From a bacterium (GTDB lineage: Bacteria > AUK180), in NCBI GenBank assembly GCA_030622125.1, contig JAUXGM010000035.1:1-16953 (forward strand): 16,953 bases of DNA, given 5' to 3'. This document shows, piece by piece, positions 8,859 through 15,717 of this stretch. The number at the start of each line of letters is the position of its first letter. Positions within the stretch are counted from its first letter, which is position 1. The translations under genes were made by a program, and so were the position numbers. A model generated the notes under the pieces. It made no database searches and was not told where the DNA came from. It saw only the letters and a list, made by a program, of their open reading frames with translations.

Positions 8859-9789
8859 TTTGGTCTTACTTATTCTTTTTTTTACGCTTTTTCTTATCTT
8901 GATAAGGAGATTATCAAAAAAAAAATACAAAGTTACAACAAAAGAAGGTATTCTCGCTGAAAAACTTCAAGGAATCATCAAGGGCGGAAAGAATATATTC
9001 GAGGAAATTGAGAAACTGCTTATAGAAGCCGACATCGGTCCCTCAACTGTTTACGATATATTGGAAGCAATCAGGGAGGATAACAAAAGGATCAAAAATT
9101 ATAAAGAATTAACCGGATTTTTAAAAGCACATCTTACAAAAGTGTTAGACGGCTCGGAAGGCAAACTCAATCTTTCGGATAAATCAATTATTCTTATTTA
9201 TGGTGTTAATGGGGTTGGTAAAACGACCACGGTTGCAAAACTTGCAAGGTATTTGACTGTAAAAGGAAAGAAAGTAGCTCTTGTAGCCGGTGACACTTAT
9301 CGTGCAGCAGGAGGAGAGCAGCTTGATGTTTGGGCGAACAGACTGAATGTTAAGATATATAAACAAGGGCATGGTGCAGATCCCGGGGCAGTTATATTTG
9401 ATGCAATAACCTCATTTAAAAATAAAAAAGAGTATACTACCTTGATCATCGATACAGGTGGACGACTTCATACGAACGAAAATCTTGTTAACCAATTTTC
9501 AAAAATCATCCGTGTAATCCGGAAAGCATGGGGGAAAATACCCGATGAAAGATTATTGGTCCTCGATGGAACGATGGGACAGAACACCGTGAACCAGGTA
9601 AATATATTCTCAAAGGTTATTGATATAAATGGAATAATAATGACAAAACTTGATGGAACTGCAAAGGGCGGGATACTCATTCGGATCTTCAAGAAATACA
9701 ATATCAAAATCAAGTTTCTCGGCATGGGTGAAAAGATTGGTGATCTTGAGGAATTCCGTATTTCAAATTATCTTGAAAGGTTATTTTAG
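8845..9789 (+). CDS. ftsY: Signal recognition particle receptor FtsY
   Basis: A SIMIBI-class GTPase that docks SRP-ribosome complexes to the membrane for co-translational insertion. All G elements are present: GVNGVGKTT (residues 120-128), DTYRAAGGEQL (150-160), DTGGR (203-207), TKLDGTAKGG (267-276) and GMGEKIGDLEEF (293-304). The helical N domain is at about 33-110. In place of the long acidic A domain of E. coli FtsY there is one hydrophobic segment (about residues 3-20, YYNLVLLILFFTLFLILI) followed by a basic patch RRLSKKKYK, so the receptor looks directly membrane-anchored. The DTYRAAGGEQL loop differs slightly from the common DTFRAAAxEQL. The ATG lies inside the smc end with a 14-bp overlap, implying coupled translation. 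Confidence 0.95.
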   Translation: MIYYNLVLLILFFTLFLILIRRLSKKKYKVTTKEGILAEKLQGIIKGGKNIFEEIEKLLIEADIGPSTVYDILEAIREDNKRIKNYKELTGFLKAHLTKVLDGSEGKLNLSDKSIILIYGVNGVGKTTTVAKLARYLTVKGKKVALVAGDTYRAAGGEQLDVWANRLNVKIYKQGHGADPGAVIFDAITSFKNKKEYTTLIIDTGGRLHTNENLVNQFSKIIRVIRKAWGKIPDERLLVLDGTMGQNTVNQVNIFSKVIDINGIIMTKLDGTAKGGILIRIFKKYNIKIKFLGMGEKIGDLEEFRISNYLERLF

Positions 9790-9850
9790 ATGGATATTTT
9801 TAGGTTTGTAAACGGTGAATGATTTTGAAAATATAAGTGAGGTTTTGCGT

Positions 9851-10459
9851 ATGAAAAATAAGCACTTTTTGATTGCACTATTGATTTTTATGGTAGGTAT
9901 GGGCATATTTCATTATTTTGAAAAGAAAGGTCCGAAAGTCGAGAACTTAGACGAAATGAAAGACAGGGATAAGAAGATTAGTGAATGGAATGATGGTAAA
10001 CTTGCTCCCGACTTCGATATTGAACTGCTCAACGGGCAAAACTTTTCGTTATCCGAACACATCGGAAAGAAGGTGATAATTCTTTATTTTACGGCAAGTT
10101 GGTGTCCACCATGCAAGATAATGGTTCCAGAACTGAAACATCTTTACAAAGAATACGAAAAGAAGCCGTTTACTATGGTTGCGCTTTTTGTAGATAAGAA
10201 AAAAGAGGATGTTGAAAAAACAGTAAAAAAATACGGTCCACCCTTTACATCCATTGCGGCGTGGATTAATAAGGAGCTTGCTGAAAAGTACGAGGTACCC
10301 GGATTGCCGACCTTTGTTGTAATAGGCAAGGATGGAAAGACACTTTTTTATAAAACCGGAATGATCCGCAATGTTGATATAACGCTCAAACCGCTCATAG
10401 AAAAGGAATTGAAACGGGGCGGTTGGAATGTTTCTTTTAAGTTAAGTATAGGAGAATAG
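9851..10459 (+). CDS. Membrane-anchored thioredoxin-like protein (TlpA/ResA type)
   Basis: A 202-aa extracytoplasmic thiol-disulfide protein. An N-terminal signal anchor (HFLIALLIFMVGMGIFHYF, residues 5-23) is followed by a linker and a thioredoxin fold from about residue 52. The fold has the redox motif ASWCPPC (Cys85, Cys88) and the cis-proline loop VPGLPTF (Pro153). WCPPC is typical of the TlpA/ResA/tryparedoxin group, whose members often reduce apocytochrome or other envelope substrates. The ATG at 9851 is preferred to an in-frame GTG at 9815 because GTGAGG (9837-9842) precedes it by 8 bases and the protein then begins directly with a signal sequence. It follows ftsY by 61 bp and precedes the ABC ATPase by 10 bp. 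No lipobox Cys is present, so it probably stays anchored by the uncleaved helix. The substrate is unknown. Confidence 0.85.
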   Translation: MKNKHFLIALLIFMVGMGIFHYFEKKGPKVENLDEMKDRDKKISEWNDGKLAPDFDIELLNGQNFSLSEHIGKKVIILYFTASWCPPCKIMVPELKHLYKEYEKKPFTMVALFVDKKKEDVEKTVKKYGPPFTSIAAWINKELAEKYEVPGLPTFVVIGKDGKTLFYKTGMIRNVDITLKPLIEKELKRGGWNVSFKLSIGE

Positions 10460-10469
10460 AGGTTTTTTC

Positions 10470-11378
10470 ATGGAAGTAATAAATTGCAACAACATTTCGG
10501 TAACCTTTAAAAATCATTTCAAGAGATTCAAGGCACTTGACGGCGTATCTTTCAAGGTCAACACCGGCGACATATTCGGATTTCTCGGTCCCAACGGTGC
10601 CGGAAAAACTACTACAATGAACTGTCTTCTTGGAATGCTGAAACCCAATAGTGGAGCGGTAGAAGTGTTCGGAAAAGAGCTTTCTGTGGGTAGCCCGGTA
10701 TTCAAAGAAATTGCTTACCTTCCGGAGGTCCCCATCTATCCCGAATATTTGACGGTTTTTGAGGCGATAAAATACTTTGCGAAATTGTATAATACCAGTA
10801 TTAGTGATGTTCTTATTGAGGAATATTTGAAGACATTTCAACTGACCAAATATAAAAACTTCTCTTTGAAAAACTGTTCAAAGGGTATGAAGCAGAAAGT
10901 TGGTGTGATCCAGAGTATTATATCGAAGCCCCGACTTCTTTTCCTCGATGAGCCGACCCGTGGGCTTGACCCGATAACGGTTAAAGTGATGCGGGATGCA
11001 ATTTTGAAGTTAAACAGTGCCGGCACGACCATTTTTTTGAATTCTCATGTTATTGCCGAGGTAGAGATGATATGTAACCGTATAGCGGTGATAGATGAAG
11101 GAAAAATCGTTAGCGAAGAAGAGACGATTAATTTTAGAAAGGGAGACCATACCGGTTATTCGGTCAAGTTTGAGGCGAATGAAAAGATACCGGACTATAT
11201 CTCCGTTATGTCAACTACTTCAACAATCGTAGACGGGGAAATTCCGGAGGAGAAACTTGATAAATTCATGAAGTATATTTCAAAAAGTAAGGCAAAACTT
11301 CACAGTTGTTCATTAAAAAAGAGTACTCTTGAAGATGCGCTGTTTGATCTTTTGGAAAAGGAGGAAGAACATGCTTGA
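10470..11378 (+). CDS. ABC transporter ATP-binding protein
   Basis: A 302-aa nucleotide-binding subunit that pairs with the permease encoded directly downstream. Walker A is GPNGAGKTT (residues 40-48). The Q-loop position carries Glu in YLPEVPIYPEYLTVFE. The signature is CSKGMKQK (136-143), Walker B is LLFLDEPTRGLDP (156-168), and the H-loop His is His193. The SKGM signature, Glu Q-loop and a C-terminal extension of about 80 residues after residue 220 are typical of ATPases of ABC-2 exporters (drug, lipid, Na+ or polysaccharide type). Substrate cannot be assigned. GAGG (10459-10462) precedes the ATG by 7 bases. The end overlaps the permease start by 8 bp. Confidence 0.92.
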   Translation: MEVINCNNISVTFKNHFKRFKALDGVSFKVNTGDIFGFLGPNGAGKTTTMNCLLGMLKPNSGAVEVFGKELSVGSPVFKEIAYLPEVPIYPEYLTVFEAIKYFAKLYNTSISDVLIEEYLKTFQLTKYKNFSLKNCSKGMKQKVGVIQSIISKPRLLFLDEPTRGLDPITVKVMRDAILKLNSAGTTIFLNSHVIAEVEMICNRIAVIDEGKIVSEEETINFRKGDHTGYSVKFEANEKIPDYISVMSTTSTIVDGEIPEEKLDKFMKYISKSKAKLHSCSLKKSTLEDALFDLLEKEEEHA

Positions 11379-12189
11379 ACCGTTAAAAGTTAATGTTTTG
11401 AATAACCTGCTTTATTATAGAAGAAAGCACTATGTAACGATGTTCGGTCTTTTTGTCATATTTGTTTTACTTAACTTCATCGGTGGCGCTTGGCAACGCT
11501 TTTCAAGTGGAGACAATTTTGAAGCAATTACAATAATACTGAATAGCTTTTTGAAGATGGGATATTGGACAGCACCGATACTCTGTGCCTTTTTTATCTA
11601 CACATACCACACAAAAAAGTACCTAAAAATGGTTTTTACAAAACCATGCTCGCCGGAGAGATGGCTTTTTTCGGCAATTTTTTCCGCTTTGTTTGTTTCT
11701 GGGATAATTTATCTTTTTACTGTGGTGTTGGGAGTTATACTCTTTACCGCATTTAGGGTACCAATTCAACTTGGGTTCTTCTATATCGTGCTATATAAGT
11801 TTTTTAGCATAATTATCATGGTATCATTTACTGCTTTTCTTGTTACAGTTTTTACGAAGAGCGGGCTTGCAATAGTTTTTTTTATGTTTATAGGCGAAAG
11901 GCAATTCCATTCATTAAGAGATAATATGAATTCAAGTATTGTGCAAGACGCGATGCAGGGTGTAGGGAAATTCTTCTTTGTCGGGATTTACCACTTATCT
12001 AATTTCCTCTATGCGATTTTGCCTTTGAGAACTCCTTATTCGGATGAGATAAAAGCGGTTTTTGTCAGTTACAGAGTTCTGCCCGTCTACTGGAGTTACC
12101 TTTTGCTTATGATTCTCTATGCTCTTGTCGCCTTTGGGGTTTATTTTATCCTTTCTGTTTTCTTGCTGAAAAAAAGAAATTATATTTAG
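11371..12189 (+). CDS. ABC-2-like transporter permease
   Basis: A 272-aa integral membrane protein with about six hydrophobic segments (roughly residues 22-40, 64-80, 99-127, 136-160, 163-176 and 240-265), an ABC-2 permease layout. The ATG at 11371 is chosen because AAGGAGG lies 6 bases upstream; the in-frame ATG at 11329 lies well inside the ATPase gene. The 8-bp overlap with the ATPase stop indicates a two-subunit exporter. There is no clear sequence signature beyond hydrophobicity and context, so the cargo is unknown. It is the last gene of the plus-strand run; no convincing intrinsic terminator follows. Confidence 0.8.
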   Translation: MLEPLKVNVLNNLLYYRRKHYVTMFGLFVIFVLLNFIGGAWQRFSSGDNFEAITIILNSFLKMGYWTAPILCAFFIYTYHTKKYLKMVFTKPCSPERWLFSAIFSALFVSGIIYLFTVVLGVILFTAFRVPIQLGFFYIVLYKFFSIIIMVSFTAFLVTVFTKSGLAIVFFMFIGERQFHSLRDNMNSSIVQDAMQGVGKFFFVGIYHLSNFLYAILPLRTPYSDEIKAVFVSYRVLPVYWSYLLLMILYALVAFGVYFILSVFLLKKRNYI

Positions 12190-12355
12190 TAAAATTGGGG
12201 ACGGTAGAGAACTTTCGCAACTTAGTGATAGAGGAATGATTAGCAATGATAATTTTGAAGAAATTGTGAAAAATAATAAGAAAGTATTAAATTATTTTGG
12301 ATTGGATACTAAAAAATTGGAGGCTGATGTAGGTAAGACATTTTATAGTGTCTAA
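12170..12355 (+). pseudogene. Possible remnant or small protein between convergent operons
   Basis: A frame open from 12170 to TAA at 12353-12355 reads, after the permease stop, KIGDGRELSQLSDRGMISND, then NFEEIVKNNKKVLNYFGLD, ending TKKLEADVGKTFYSV. Its composition looks protein-like (charged, helical, typical codons for this window) and resembles the C-terminal tail of a larger helical protein. The only ATG (12236) has AGAGGA touching it, too close for a ribosome binding site, so a decayed fragment is more likely than a 39-aa gene. I do not recognise the parent family. Positions 12356-12423 hold nothing clear. Confidence 0.3.
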
Positions 12356-12423
12356 ATTGGGGTTTTAAGCCAATGGTACAGTGTTTGAAGGCTGCCTCTT
12401 ATTTTTTTGGCGTCCAACTGAGG

Positions 12424-13332
12424 TTATTGTCTAATCTGATGCTGCACTGATACCAAAATTTTATTTTTGTCTAAAGCCCATTTTGGAGCGATAAGGTTCT
12501 GGTTTGAAGTTGTTCCGCCTATGCGCATAATAACAATATTGTTTGAAAGAGTTTTTAAAAATTGCACTGTCAATTCGACAAATTCATCCATTGAAATGAT
12601 CCCAAATGTTTTCTCTTCATAATATTTTGCCAATCTGCTCGTTTTAGGTATATAAAGATTATGGATCTTTACTCCATCTATCTTTAATTTATTTAGATAA
12701 TCGGCAAGCCTCAAATGATAATTATTTTTTTCCCCCGGTAGCCCAAGGATAATATGTGTCCCAATAAATATTTTCGGAAATATTTTTGTTAAAAATATCG
12801 CATCTTCAAAGTCCTTTAAGGTCTCACATCTATTTGACCATTTCCTTATTTTTTCATCCAATGTTTGCAGTCCATACTCAATTTGAACAAAATATTCATC
12901 GGTAAAACTATCTATGATCCTGAGTTTTTCTTCATCAATACAATCTGCGCGGGTACCGATTATAAGCCCGACAAATTCATCATACTTTTTGATAATCTCA
13001 TATTTTTTCAAAAGCCTCTCCGGAGCATCATAAGTATTTGAAAAAGACTGAAAATATAATAAAAATTTATTGTATTTATTTTTTCTTTTTTCAAGTTGAT
13101 CTTCAATCTGCCTTTCTATCTCAATTTTTTTTTCCGTTCCGCTTCCATAAACATCACAGTATATACATCCGCCTACACCCTTTTTGCCGTCCCTATTCGG
13201 ACAGGTAAAACCACCGTCAACACTTACTTTTCCTACATTTTCACCAAATAATGATCTTAAAAAGAGGGAATACCTAAAGTAGTTTCTTGATGTAATCGAT
13301 TCTTTCAGAAATCTGTTTTGAAAAACTGCCAT
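12424..13332 (-). CDS. TIGR01212/YhcC-family radical SAM protein
   Basis: A 302-aa radical S-adenosylmethionine protein. The 4Fe-4S cluster cysteines are Cys44, Cys56 and Cys59 in FTCPNRDGKKGVGGCIYC; the wide first spacing rather than CX3CX2C is characteristic of the TIGR01212/YhcC and Elp3-like groups. Other family blocks are VDGGFTCPNRDG, FQSFSNTYDAP, IIGTRADCID, VQIEYGLQTL and GTHIILGLPGE. The reaction of this family is not established. The ATG at 13332 overlaps the preceding small TPR gene by 59 bp, and there is no alternative ATG, GTG or TTG before the conserved core; an AAAGGA sits about 11 bases upstream. It is the last gene of the minus-strand group, so it may simply be a carried-along housekeeping enzyme. 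Confidence 0.88.
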   Translation of the reverse strand: MAVFQNRFLKESITSRNYFRYSLFLRSLFGENVGKVSVDGGFTCPNRDGKKGVGGCIYCDVYGSGTEKKIEIERQIEDQLEKRKNKYNKFLLYFQSFSNTYDAPERLLKKYEIIKKYDEFVGLIIGTRADCIDEEKLRIIDSFTDEYFVQIEYGLQTLDEKIRKWSNRCETLKDFEDAIFLTKIFPKIFIGTHIILGLPGEKNNYHLRLADYLNKLKIDGVKIHNLYIPKTSRLAKYYEEKTFGIISMDEFVELTVQFLKTLSNNIVIMRIGGTTSNQNLIAPKWALDKNKILVSVQHQIRQ

Positions 13333-13558
13333 CCTTTTTAAATTCCTTTAAATAAATTTCGTAGTAGTGAAGTGCTTTTTGCGGATCCTTAAATATTTCA
13401 AGGTAACTATCTCCTGCCTTAAACAATATCTCTTCATATTCATCTCTACAATGATAATTTTTAATTATCGTTTCACAGATCCGACTAAATTCTTTTTTAT
13501 CAAAATCATAAATACTTTTGTAGAGTTCTTTCCAGAGTCTATTGTTCCGCTTTTTCAT
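13274..13558 (-). CDS. Small TPR-like helical protein
   Basis: A 94-aa, lysine-rich, all-helical protein. Residues about 46-78 (KAGDSYLEIFKDPQKALHYY continuing EIYLKEFKK) fit one tetratricopeptide-like helix pair, with a probable partial repeat on each side. TPR units mediate protein-protein contacts, so it may be an adaptor. There is no signal peptide, so it is probably cytoplasmic. It overlaps the lipoprotein gene upstream by 20 bp and the radical SAM gene downstream by 59 bp. No good ribosome binding site is adjacent (a GAGGA is about 15 bases away), which favours coupling to translation of the lipoprotein gene. The function is unknown. Confidence 0.65.
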   Translation of the reverse strand: MKKRNNRLWKELYKSIYDFDKKEFSRICETIIKNYHCRDEYEEILFKAGDSYLEIFKDPQKALHYYEIYLKEFKKDGSFSKQISERIDYIKKLL

Positions 13559-13841
13559 AATAGAACTTATGTTCCTCTACATTGTATTTATAAACGCCCC
13601 TTGGAGCAGTAAGAGAACTTCCGCCAAGATAGGGTTTTAATTCTTCAAAGGTGGTCGGATATTTACTTTTTTCTAAATAAAAAAGTTCTACCTTACCATC
13701 CAACACCTTTATACTTTGTTTTATTGCCATTTTTTCGGCTTTTGTCAGTGCCTTTGGATAATTTAAAAGTTCACTGCCCGGTTTGTAAGAACAAGAGGCA
13801 AATAACAAAAAAAATGTAATTATGTATATTGTTCTGCTCAT
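13539..13841 (-). CDS. Lipoprotein with pseudopilin-like soluble domain
   Basis: A 100-aa protein with a lipoprotein signal peptide: basic start, hydrophobic core IYIITFFLLF, and lipobox-like LFASC with Cys17 as the lipidation site. The mature part (about residues 33-97) resembles the periplasmic part of GspG-type pseudopilins: a helix ending KVELFYLEKSKYP, then the TTFEELKPYL helix, a short TAPRG turn and C-terminal strands GVYKYNVEEHKFYYE. The usual type III prepilin signal and the transmembrane alpha1-N helix are absent, so a lipid anchor appears to replace the pilin stalk. The start has GGAGG 7 bases upstream. It overlaps the glycosyltransferase-like gene by 4 bp and the TPR gene by 20 bp. 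The fold assignment is by pattern resemblance and needs a structural comparison. Confidence 0.7.
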   Translation of the reverse strand: MSRTIYIITFFLLFASCSYKPGSELLNYPKALTKAEKMAIKQSIKVLDGKVELFYLEKSKYPTTFEELKPYLGGSSLTAPRGVYKYNVEEHKFYYEKAEQ

Positions 13842-14443
13842 TTTTTACCCTCCGAAATATATTTTTCAATAATTTCCTTGAATTTTTTCTGAAATTCTTC
13901 TTTTGTAGATATGCTCCTGTCAATTGGCGGATATAAAGTTATACTCTCGCTTTGAAAATATTTTTTAATCTCTTTTTTTATAATTTCGGATCCGACAATA
14001 AAATAATCCACCCGAGCCGCTGATATTTTGTCCCACATTCTAATGTAAGTAAGAAAAAGAGAATTAATACTAAGTCTTCTTTTTGTATGATCATTGAAAA
14101 TTCTCCCCCGCCAATTTTTCTCTATGGATCTTAAAATATATGCAATATGAATAGTTCCGGGATGGATCAATACGCCCTTGGCAAATATTTCCGATAAGGA
14201 GATCACAAGATCATAATTACTCAGATCAAATGTCTCCACAGCTATCGGCATAAGAAATGTATATTGTTTATATTTTTTTTTGGCAAAAGGGAAACTCTTA
14301 ATAAATGAGAACCTTTTAACCCTTTTGGCTAATTTTTTATCGGGAACCGGAAGAAGTGAAAAAAGATCACTATTTGGGTAGAGCTCTAAAATTGCGTCTA
14401 ATAATTCCTTATTTAATCTATCAAATACAATTGCAACTTTCAT
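13838..14443 (-). CDS. Stand-alone glycosyltransferase family 4 N-terminal domain protein
   Basis: A 201-aa protein that aligns by eye with the N-terminal Rossmann domain of GT4 glycosyltransferases (WbaZ-like group). Seen blocks are MKVAIVFDRLN, LMPIAVETFDLSNYDLVISL (residues 64-83) followed by SEIFAKGVL, the HIAYILRSIEKNWR segment, and RMWDKISAARVDYFIVGSEI to YPPID (135-175). Normal enzymes are about 350-400 aa; this one stops about 25 residues after YPPID, where the nucleotide-sugar-binding C-terminal domain would begin. The glycine-rich GGAE loop normally found after the first strand is also missing (KELLDA instead). Transferase activity is therefore unlikely; a binding, scaffold or acceptor-recognition role is more plausible. 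The 3' end overlaps the lipoprotein start by 4 bp with no GT C-terminal coding sequence after it, so this is not a simple frameshift. No ribosome binding site precedes the ATG. Confidence 0.75.
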   Translation of the reverse strand: MKVAIVFDRLNKELLDAILELYPNSDLFSLLPVPDKKLAKRVKRFSFIKSFPFAKKKYKQYTFLMPIAVETFDLSNYDLVISLSEIFAKGVLIHPGTIHIAYILRSIEKNWRGRIFNDHTKRRLSINSLFLTYIRMWDKISAARVDYFIVGSEIIKKEIKKYFQSESITLYPPIDRSISTKEEFQKKFKEIIEKYISEGKK

Positions 14444-14451
14444 ATAATCAT

Positions 14452-14481
14452 ATTACACTTTTTTCAGTCTTCTCCGTTCAA
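14452..14481 (-). promoter_or_regulatory. Weak candidate internal promoter before the GT4-like gene
   Basis: On the minus strand, TTGAAC (14481-14476), an 18-bp spacer and TGTAAT (14457-14452) lie in the end of the GGDEF-PilZ gene. The predicted start is within a few bases of the ATG at 14443, which would explain the missing ribosome binding site by a leaderless mRNA. AT-rich sequence makes chance matches common. Confidence 0.25.
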
Positions 14482-15588
14482 TATATATTTTTCTATAACT
14501 TTCTTTATACTTTTCACCTCCGCATCGGTGATCTTGATGAAATCAATACCCATTTCAAACATGTTTTCAGCAATTTTTTCAATTCGCGTAACCTTTCCGA
14601 TACCATTGATCCTTTTTTCTTCATTAGGAAATCTAAATGAAAATTCCATTGACATATCTACACCGATAGGTGTATCACTCAGGAATAATATTCCTGTTTC
14701 AGAGAAATTTATTCCTTCCGTGAAGATAAAATCCTTTGTCCCTTTAAGTCTATACAAAAATTCAAATGTATAAGGTAATCGAAAATATCTTCTCCTCTCT
14801 TTTAAATAAGTTTTGATCTTACCCTTCCCATCCTTTTTCGCTTGATAAAGTGCAATATCGGCATGTTCTAACATTTCCCGTATTGAAAAACTATCCATTT
14901 TATAAGAAGACATTCCGCAAGAAACGGTAACCTTTAACCTTTTTTTGATCATATTTTGTAATCTCTTGATAAGTATAAGTGTTCCATTAATATCGGTTTC
15001 AGGAACAAGTAATATAAATTCATCGCTTCTATATCTAAATAAAAAATCAGCGGTTCTAATATAATCCTGGATGATCTGAGCAACCTCTTTTAATACCTTA
15101 TCTCCTGCAAGATGCCCTTTTTTCTCATTGATCATCTTAAAATTATCTATATCAATTAAAACCATTGTCAGGTATTTTTTATATCTATGGGCACGATCTA
15201 CTTCTAATTTGATTATTTTTTCAAAGAAATTGCGGTTATATACCTTTGTTAAATGGTCATGTATCACACTATTTTTAAGATTGCTATATGTTAAATAATC
15301 CAAGATAAAGGGGTGAACAATCTCTTTTTTTACCTCGATAAAGTAGTAAAGTATAATGATGCTTAGATTTATCTCGGAATCAAATTTTTTCTTAAAGTTA
15401 GCAACAAGGTCAATGATATTACTCCAATCCTCAATTGCTGTTTCTGCATTTTTCCCTATACCGACAAAAAGGTTCAAGGCTTCAATATAAAATTTTTCAT
15501 CGTCCATCTCTTTTAATGATTCTGTAAAAAATTTATTAATAGCTTTGTTTTTTTGTAACAGTCCCATAATTTTTTTTCTTAGCTTCAT
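14464..15588 (-). CDS. Degenerate GGDEF plus PilZ protein, likely cyclic-di-GMP receptor
   Basis: A 374-aa soluble protein. Residues 1-100 form an unrecognised helical region. A GGDEF domain spans about 103-262: it begins with DHLTKVYNR (111-119) and has the metal-binding LIDIDNFK segment and GHLAGDKVL, but the active-site loop reads R187-S-D-E-F191, so both glycines are lost. The inhibitory I-site RTAD (178-181) is intact at the normal five-residue spacing. A C-terminal PilZ domain (about 264-370) keeps both cyclic-di-GMP-binding motifs, RRYFR (266-270, RxxxR) and NFSETG (294-299, NxSxxG). The protein is therefore more likely a receptor with up to two cyclic-di-GMP sites than a cyclase. GAGG lies 6 bases before the ATG. 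It is the first gene of the five-gene minus-strand group, so may control or sense for it. Confidence 0.9.
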   Translation of the reverse strand: MKLRKKIMGLLQKNKAINKFFTESLKEMDDEKFYIEALNLFVGIGKNAETAIEDWSNIIDLVANFKKKFDSEINLSIIILYYFIEVKKEIVHPFILDYLTYSNLKNSVIHDHLTKVYNRNFFEKIIKLEVDRAHRYKKYLTMVLIDIDNFKMINEKKGHLAGDKVLKEVAQIIQDYIRTADFLFRYRSDEFILLVPETDINGTLILIKRLQNMIKKRLKVTVSCGMSSYKMDSFSIREMLEHADIALYQAKKDGKGKIKTYLKERRRYFRLPYTFEFLYRLKGTKDFIFTEGINFSETGILFLSDTPIGVDMSMEFSFRFPNEEKRINGIGKVTRIEKIAENMFEMGIDFIKITDAEVKSIKKVIEKYILNGED

Positions 15589-15605
15589 ATTCTACCTCAC
15601 CTATT

Positions 15606-15633
15606 ATTATAATAATTTTTTGTTTTTTTTCAA
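15606..15633 (-). promoter_or_regulatory. Candidate promoter for the five-gene minus-strand operon
   Basis: On the minus strand, TTGAAA (15633-15628) is followed by a 16-bp spacer and TATAAT (15611-15606). The leader would be only about 11 bases but would still include the GAGG ribosome binding site (15598-15595). Confidence 0.5.
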
Positions 15634-15636
15634 GTA

Positions 15637-15676
15637 TTAAATACAATTTAAAATTTAGGGTTTGGAATTTGGGGTT
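15637..15676. repeat. Degenerate short-period repeat (AATTTA / GGGTTTGG units)
   Basis: The stretch runs through related 6-8 bp units: AATTTAAA, ATTTAGGG, TTTGGAAT, TTGGGGTT. On the other strand it reads as CCAAA/CCTAAA-type units. It has no open coding potential and looks like intergenic slippage sequence. Confidence 0.4.
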
Positions 15677-15717
15677 AAAAAGAAAAAAAATATAAAACTC
15701 CGTACCCCATAAAAAGA

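Noticed and set aside
9815-9850. GTG start adding 12 residues to the thioredoxin-like protein
   Set aside because: It would place hydrophilic residues before the signal anchor; the ATG at 9851 has GTGAGG at good spacing.
10437-10841. 134-aa open frame on the minus strand
   Set aside because: It lies entirely opposite the ABC ATPase gene, whose motifs are unambiguous. It has no ribosome binding site or recognisable domain.
11329-11370. Upstream ATG for the ABC permease
   Set aside because: It lies 50 bp inside the ATPase gene without a ribosome binding site; the ATG at 11371 has AAGGAGG.
12356-12376. Terminator for the plus-strand run (ATTGG/CCAAT hairpin)
   Set aside because: The stem is only 5 bp with a 9-base loop and no T tract follows.
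13838-14443. Frameshift-split glycosyltransferase
   Set aside because: No GT4 C-terminal domain is encoded in any frame downstream; the next genes are a lipoprotein with its own ribosome binding site and a TPR-like protein.
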